Below, in pieces: positions 5,543 through 9,227 of a stretch of 9,227 bases of DNA (its first letter is position 1; every line of letters starts with the position of its first letter). Both the position numbers and the translations under genes were made by a program. Under the pieces are notes generated by a model. That model saw only the letters and a program-made list of their open reading frames with translations, did no database searches and was not told the DNA's origin. The stretch is from NCBI GenBank assembly GCA_964538875.1, contig CAZIHO010000124.1, positions 1 through 9,227 of the forward strand, read 5' to 3'. Origin of the DNA: CAZIHO01 sp964538875. GTDB lineage: Bacteria > Pseudomonadota > Gammaproteobacteria > Chromatiales > Chromatiaceae.

Positions 5543-6703
5543 ATGATGGAGTTGTTGCTGCTGTTGCTGCCGGTCGCCGCCGCTTCCGGGTGGTTCGCGG
5601 CCCGCCGCAGTCAGCGGGCGGAGTCGGAGGATGGGGGTCACCGGGATCCGGCCTACTTCCGGGGTTTGAATTATGTTCTGAATGAACAGCCGGATAAGGC
5701 GATTGATCTATTCATTCGGCTGTTGGAAGTCGATAGCGAGACCGTGGAAACCCACCTGGCGCTGGGAAATCTATTTCGCCGGCGCGGTGAGGTAGATCGA
5801 GCCATCCGCATTCACCAGAACCTCATCGCCCGGCCCAGTTTGAGCCGCGAACAACGGGCGCTGGCCTTGCTGGAATTGGGCCAGGATTATATGCGGGCCG
5901 GCCTGTTCGACCGGGCGGAGAGTCTGTTCCGGGAATTGGTGGAAATGGGCGTGCACCGCTATAAGGCCCTGTCCAATCTCAAGGAAATCTATCAGCAGGA
6001 AAAGGATTGGGTGCAATGTCTGGAGGTGGCGCGCCAATTGGAAGCTCTGTCCAGCGAACCTCAATATCCGGACATCGCCCACTACCATTGTGAAATGGCG
6101 GAAGACGCCCTGGCTGCCGGCGATACCGCCAAGGCCTGGAATCTATGCCGCCTCGCCCTGGAAGTGGATGGTGGCTGTGTGCGGGCGACCCTGATCCAGG
6201 CGGGCATGGAGCGGGCCCGGGGCGACCTGCGGGCGGCGATCCGGTCCTACCGCCAGGTGGCAGACCAGGACCCGGACCTGGTTCCGGAAATGCTGCCCCA
6301 TTTGATCGACTCCTGTCGGCAACAGGGCAGCCTGGACGAATTGGACGACTATCTGGACCGCCTGTATCACACTTCCAAGAACAGCCGCATCCTGCTGGCT
6401 CGCGCGGACCTGCTGGCGGTGCGCGTCGGGGAGGGGGCGGCCCTTCAGGCGATCACCGACCACCTGCAAAGCCACGCGGATCTGGCTGTCCTGGAGCGCT
6501 ACATTGAACTTAAGCGCCGCTCCACCGACGTGGCGGAATATCGGGAAACCTTGGATATACTCCAGCGCCTGGTGCGGCGCCTGCACGACAAGCAGCCGGC
6601 CTATCAATGTGGTCGCTGCGGATTTTCCGCCCGGCGCTTGCATTGGCAGTGTCCCGGTTGCAAGGGGTGGGCGACGGTCCGCCCCTTCCTCGAACCCAGC
6701 TAG
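5543..6703 (+). CDS. lapB: Lipopolysaccharide assembly protein B (TPR and rubredoxin-like zinc domain)
   Basis: A membrane-anchored adaptor that presents LpxC to the FtsH protease and so limits LPS synthesis. The protein has 386 residues (E. coli 389). Residues 2-20 form the N-terminal membrane anchor. The hallmark YFRGLNYVLNEQPDKAIDLF (39-58) begins a series of TPR repeats covering most of the protein. The C-terminal rubredoxin-like zinc site has all four cysteines (Cys356, Cys359, Cys370, Cys373, as CGRC and CPGC), each one position before the E. coli residue. The ATG is 4 bases after the lapA stop, so coupled translation is likely. Two ATGs are adjacent (5543, 5546), and AAGGA lies at 5527-5531. 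Identification is secure. Confidence 0.95.
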   Translation: MMELLLLLLPVAAASGWFAARRSQRAESEDGGHRDPAYFRGLNYVLNEQPDKAIDLFIRLLEVDSETVETHLALGNLFRRRGEVDRAIRIHQNLIARPSLSREQRALALLELGQDYMRAGLFDRAESLFRELVEMGVHRYKALSNLKEIYQQEKDWVQCLEVARQLEALSSEPQYPDIAHYHCEMAEDALAAGDTAKAWNLCRLALEVDGGCVRATLIQAGMERARGDLRAAIRSYRQVADQDPDLVPEMLPHLIDSCRQQGSLDELDDYLDRLYHTSKNSRILLARADLLAVRVGEGAALQAITDHLQSHADLAVLERYIELKRRSTDVAEYRETLDILQRLVRRLHDKQPAYQCGRCGFSARRLHWQCPGCKGWATVRPFLEPS

Positions 6704-6731
6704 CTGGGCGCGGCCGGCGGCACCAGAAAAT

Positions 6732-6777
6732 GCTAGTTGTTACCCTGGAAAAGCCCGCTTTTGCAGGGATACCTAGC
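6732..6777. repeat. 46-base imperfect inverted repeat (RNA hairpin) before pyrF
   Basis: Three nested arms pair: GCTAG (6732-6736) with CTAGC (6773-6777), CCCTG (6743-6747) with CAGGG (6764-6768), and AAAAG (6749-6753) with CTTTT (6758-6762). The loop is CCCG, with a single G-G mismatch between the inner arms. The structure ends 19 bases before the pyrF ATG, in the 93-base gap after lapB. No T-run follows, so it is not a standard terminator. It could be a processing or stability element, a translational control structure, or a copy of a dispersed repeat. Confidence 0.55.
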
Positions 6778-6796
6778 TTAACCAGCGGAGGTTGAC

Positions 6797-7501
6797 ATGC
6801 CGGCTCAAGCGGATCCCAGGATTATTTTGGCCCTCGATTATCCGGACGCCGCCCCGGCCCTGGCGTTGGTGGCGCGCCTGTCGCCCCAGCTTTGCCGGGT
6901 TAAGGTGGGTAAGGAATTGTTTACCCGCGCCGGCCCACCGTTGGTGGAGCGGCTGGTAGCCCAGGGATTTCAGGTCTTTCTGGACCTGAAATATCATGAT
7001 ATTCCCAACACGGTGGCGGCGGCCTGCGCGGCGGCGGCGGATCTAGGTGTATGGATGATGAACGTCCATGCTTCCGGTGGCCGGCGCATGTTGGAAGCGG
7101 CCCGGGACAGTCTGGCCAAGCGTTCCTCCCGGCCCCTGCTGGTGGCGGTGACGGTGCTGACCAGTCTGGATTCCGCCGATTTGCTGGAACTGGGTTGGCG
7201 GGATGGTCCCGAGGAACAGGTACTGCGACTCGCTCGCCTGGCCCAGCAGGCGGGCCTGGATGGCGTGGTTTGTTCACCCCGGGAGGCCGCCCGGCTGCGC
7301 GCCGACCTGGGTCCGGCACCCCTGCTGGTCACACCGGGGGTGCGGCCGGCCAGCGCCGCCCAGGACGATCAGCGGCGCGTCATGACGCCCCGGGACGCGC
7401 TGGCGGCGGGCGCCAGCTATTTGGTCATCGGCCGCCCGGTGACCGCCGCCCCGGATCCCCTGCAAGCCCTGCTGTCCCTCAACGCCGAGTTAGCCCCCTG
7501 A
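6797..7501 (+). CDS. pyrF: Orotidine-5'-phosphate decarboxylase
   Basis: The last step of de novo UMP synthesis: OMP to UMP plus CO2, in the cytoplasm. The 234-residue protein belongs to the short bacterial group I form. The catalytic network is intact: Asp14 (LALDYPD), Lys36 (VKVGKE), and Asp63, Lys65 and Asp68 in FLDLKYHDIPNT. Each residue is offset by 8 from its E. coli counterpart. Phosphate-binding parts are also present: TPGVRP and, near the end, GRPVT. The ATG follows a good GGAGG about 7 bases upstream. It is third in the lapA-lapB-pyrF order also seen in E. coli. The 93-base gap before it contains a long hairpin that may affect its expression. Confidence 0.96.
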   Translation: MPAQADPRIILALDYPDAAPALALVARLSPQLCRVKVGKELFTRAGPPLVERLVAQGFQVFLDLKYHDIPNTVAAACAAAADLGVWMMNVHASGGRRMLEAARDSLAKRSSRPLLVAVTVLTSLDSADLLELGWRDGPEEQVLRLARLAQQAGLDGVVCSPREAARLRADLGPAPLLVTPGVRPASAAQDDQRRVMTPRDALAAGASYLVIGRPVTAAPDPLQALLSLNAELAP

Positions 7502-7544
7502 CGGACCCTGTTTACTTTGAACCCCTGACGCAAAGGCCCCTTTA

Positions 7545-8426
7545 ATGAATAAAAAAGTCACCAAGGCCGTATTTCCGGTCGCGGGCTTGGGCACCCGGTT
7601 TTTGCCCGCGACCAAGGCCAACCCCAAGGAAATGCTGCCGATCGTGGACAAGCCCCTGATCCAATACGCAGCCGAGGAAGCGGAAGCGGCGGGCATCGAC
7701 AGCCTGGTGTTCATCATCGGCCGCAATAAGCGGGCTATTCCAGACCACTTTGACAAAGCCTATGAACTGGAGGCGGAGCTGAAGGCGGGGCACAAGACGG
7801 AACTTTTGAAATTAGTGCAGCAGGTACTTCCCGCTGACGTGAGTTGCATTTACTTGCGCCAAGCGGAAGCGCTGGGCTTGGGGCATGCGGTCCTCTGTTC
7901 CCGGCCGGTGGTGGGGGACCAACCGTTCGCGGTGCTGTTGGCCGACGATCTCATCAAGGGCCAGGGCTCCGGTTGTGTGGCCCAGATGATTGAGGTTTAC
8001 GAGCGCTATCAATGCAGTGTGCTGGCGGTGGAGGAGGTGCCTTGGGAAGAAACCTCTAAGTACGGCATCGTCAAAACCGAAGCCGGGCCGGACGGGGAGC
8101 TGCGGGTAACCTCTATCGTAGAGAAGCCCAAGCCTGGCCAGGCGCCGTCCAACCTGGCGGTGGTGGGGCGTTATATCCTTACCCCGGCGATTTTCGACAA
8201 GATCGACAGTGCGGGCCGGGGCGCCGGTGGCGAGATCCAACTCACGGACGGCATCGCGGCCCTGCTTCAGGAAGAACCGGTGATCGCCTATCCGTTCCGG
8301 GGCAAAAGATACGACTGCGGCAGCAAGCTTGGCTATTTGCAGGCTACCGTGGAATACGCCCTGGAGCACCCGGAACTGGGCAAAGATTTCGCCGCCTATT
8401 TGCGGGGCATCTGCTCCGGGAGCTAG
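7545..8426 (+). CDS. galU: UTP-glucose-1-phosphate uridylyltransferase
   Basis: Makes UDP-glucose from UTP and glucose-1-phosphate, the precursor for LPS core, exopolysaccharide and related glycans. The protein has 293 residues, within the usual range for bacterial GalU. The nucleotide-binding signature GLGTRFLPATKANPKEMLP covers 14-32. LADD (132-135) carries metal-binding Asp, followed by EKP (193-195), GRY (208-210), GGEIQLTD (228-235) and the C-terminal KRYDCGSKLGY (254-264). The start ATG has AAAGG about 9 bases upstream. It begins 43 bases after the pyrF stop with no promoter or terminator visible between them, so co-transcription is likely. This pairs UTP supply with UTP use. The sequence departs clearly from the dTDP-glucose enzyme RmlA. 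Confidence 0.96.
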   Translation: MNKKVTKAVFPVAGLGTRFLPATKANPKEMLPIVDKPLIQYAAEEAEAAGIDSLVFIIGRNKRAIPDHFDKAYELEAELKAGHKTELLKLVQQVLPADVSCIYLRQAEALGLGHAVLCSRPVVGDQPFAVLLADDLIKGQGSGCVAQMIEVYERYQCSVLAVEEVPWEETSKYGIVKTEAGPDGELRVTSIVEKPKPGQAPSNLAVVGRYILTPAIFDKIDSAGRGAGGEIQLTDGIAALLQEEPVIAYPFRGKRYDCGSKLGYLQATVEYALEHPELGKDFAAYLRGICSGS

Positions 8427-8443
8427 GCAGGACCAGCCCCGTC

Positions 8444-8474
8444 AGCCGGCGCCCGGGCTGTGCCGCCGCCGGCT
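8444..8474. terminator. GC-rich hairpin between converging genes, possible terminator
   Basis: AGCCGGCG (8444-8451) pairs perfectly with CGCCGGCT (8467-8474) across a 15-base loop. It lies 17 bases after the galU stop and touches the stop codon of the minus-strand permease gene. Its place between converging genes suits termination, but no T-run follows on either strand, so any effect would have to differ from classic rho-independent termination. Confidence 0.35.
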
Positions 8475-9139
8475 TACTTGCCGTGCAAATAGAGCTTGTC
8501 GCTGAAGGAATCTACCCATTCCGGCCGCATCACCACCAGGGCGGTGATGATCCAGCCATTTAACATGGCCTCGGGCAGAAACATGAGGGGAAAGTAGGGC
8601 AGCAGGGAATGCCGCAAGTTGCCTAGTTCATAGGCCCCGCTCCAGGCCAGCAGGCCGGACGCCAGGTAGCCGGTGATCAGACCGGCCAAGCCGGCGGTCA
8701 AAAAGCCATTGACTAAGACATAGATAAAAAATTGCTTCGGCAGCAGCGACCGCACCAGCACCAAGGTCACCTGGGTCAAGGTTATGGGCACCAGTCCCAC
8801 CAGCCAGGCGTTGAGGGCAAATGCCTGCCAAGAGGCGTCCGTTTTCAGAGTGACCACCACCAGCGCCAGGCTGGACGCAACCAGCGCCAAGGACCAGCCG
8901 AGCATCAGGGTTAGGGTGGTGGCTCCGGTCAAATGGTAGGTCAAATCCGGATTGGGGTAGGCGCGCACCAGCCACAGCAGGCTTAGCACCAGTACGGTAC
9001 CGAAGAACAGGTGCGATTGGCGGGGAATCAGCAAGCGTCTCCAGCAGGCCAGGCGCCCCGCTAGATAGAGGGCGGCGGCGTACAGGCCGCCCACCACCCA
9101 AAGAAACTGGGACGAAAATAGGGCTCCATTGATCTCCAT
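8474..9139 (-). CDS. CbiM/NikM-like energy-coupling factor permease (COG3235-like)
   Basis: An integral inner-membrane protein of 221 residues with about six or seven hydrophobic helices. Two segments mark it as CbiM/NikM-like: YHLTGATTLTLMLGW (68-82), with His69 at the place of the metal-binding second His of nickel/cobalt S-components, and LPEAMLNGWIITALVVMRPEWV split over 188-209 near the C-terminus. True CbiM and NikM begin Met-His, where His2 binds metal; this protein begins Met-Glu-Ile-Asn. An in-frame TGA four codons upstream (9149-9151) rules out a longer N-terminus. No ABC ATPase, transmembrane T-component or CbiN is nearby. It may not transport nickel or cobalt; substrate and role are unknown. 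The Shine-Dalgarno is weak. It converges on galU. Confidence 0.72.
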   Translation of the reverse strand: MEINGALFSSQFLWVVGGLYAAALYLAGRLACWRRLLIPRQSHLFFGTVLVLSLLWLVRAYPNPDLTYHLTGATTLTLMLGWSLALVASSLALVVVTLKTDASWQAFALNAWLVGLVPITLTQVTLVLVRSLLPKQFFIYVLVNGFLTAGLAGLITGYLASGLLAWSGAYELGNLRHSLLPYFPLMFLPEAMLNGWIITALVVMRPEWVDSFSDKLYLHGK

Positions 9140-9171
9140 GGGGTGGCGTCACTCGGCGGGGCGGGACAGGG

Positions 9172-9191
9172 CGGGCCTTGATCGAGGCCCG
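9172..9191. repeat. Short GC inverted repeat upstream of the permease gene
   Basis: CGGGCCT (9172-9178) and AGGCCCG (9185-9191) form a perfect 7-bp stem with a 6-base loop. It lies 32 bases before the permease start, within its probable leader if transcription starts near 9198. No T-run follows on the minus strand. It could be a leader structure, or the end of an upstream gene's terminator beyond the window. Confidence 0.4.
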
Positions 9192-9204
9192 GATTCGGCT
9201 CGCC

Positions 9205-9210
9205 AGTATA
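9205..9210 (-). promoter_or_regulatory. Candidate -10 box for the permease gene
   Basis: On the minus strand TATACT (5 of 6 to the -10 consensus) stands out in GC-rich surroundings, about 65 bases before the permease ATG. A -35 box at normal spacing would fall just past the right edge, so it cannot be checked here. Confidence 0.3.
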
Positions 9211-9227
9211 GCTCCAGGCCGGCCGGG

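Overview
This is ordinary chromosomal DNA of a GC-rich gammaproteobacterium. The order lapA-lapB-pyrF-galU, the E. coli-sized PurB, GalU and LapB, and a FliK gene preceded by a sigma-54-type promoter all point to that class. A methanotroph-like (Methylococcales) relative is possible, but that is an impression and not shown by the sequence. I see no insertion sequence, phage gene, CRISPR array, tRNA or rRNA.

Layout. The left edge (1-317, minus) holds the first 105 codons of a secreted protein, probably a subtilisin-family (S8) protease precursor. Between it and purB lies an AT-rich divergent region with two clear dyad sites: a perfect 16-bp palindrome and a CRP/Vfr-type TGTGA-N6-TCACA site. 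purB (598-1965, plus) converges on an OmpA-C-domain lipoprotein-like or periplasmic protein gene (2054-2626, minus), and a hairpin with a T-run toward the minus strand separates them. A gene-free stretch of about 420 bases then leads into a DUF7931-like gene of unknown function (3051-3569, plus). Next comes fliK (3689-5071, plus), with a near-consensus sigma-54 -24/-12 element just upstream. A probable operon follows: lapA (5251-5538), lapB (5543-6703), pyrF (6797-7501) and galU (7545-8426), all plus. On the right, an orphan CbiM/NikM-like membrane permease (8474-9139, minus) converges on galU.

How the genes fit together. LapA and LapB form the inner-membrane complex that, with FtsH, sets LpxC level and so LPS synthesis. 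PyrF makes UMP, the source of UTP, and GalU joins UTP to glucose-1-phosphate to give UDP-glucose for LPS and other glycans. The cluster therefore joins control of the outer membrane with supply of its nucleotide-sugar precursor. PurB supplies purine nucleotides and is unrelated to its neighbours.

I found no convincing wholly new system. The most useful leads are regulatory: the sigma-54 element at fliK, the CRP-like site and palindrome in the protease/purB divergent region, and a long imperfect hairpin in the lapB-pyrF gap. A CbiM-like permease that lacks the usual His2 metal ligand is a further lead.
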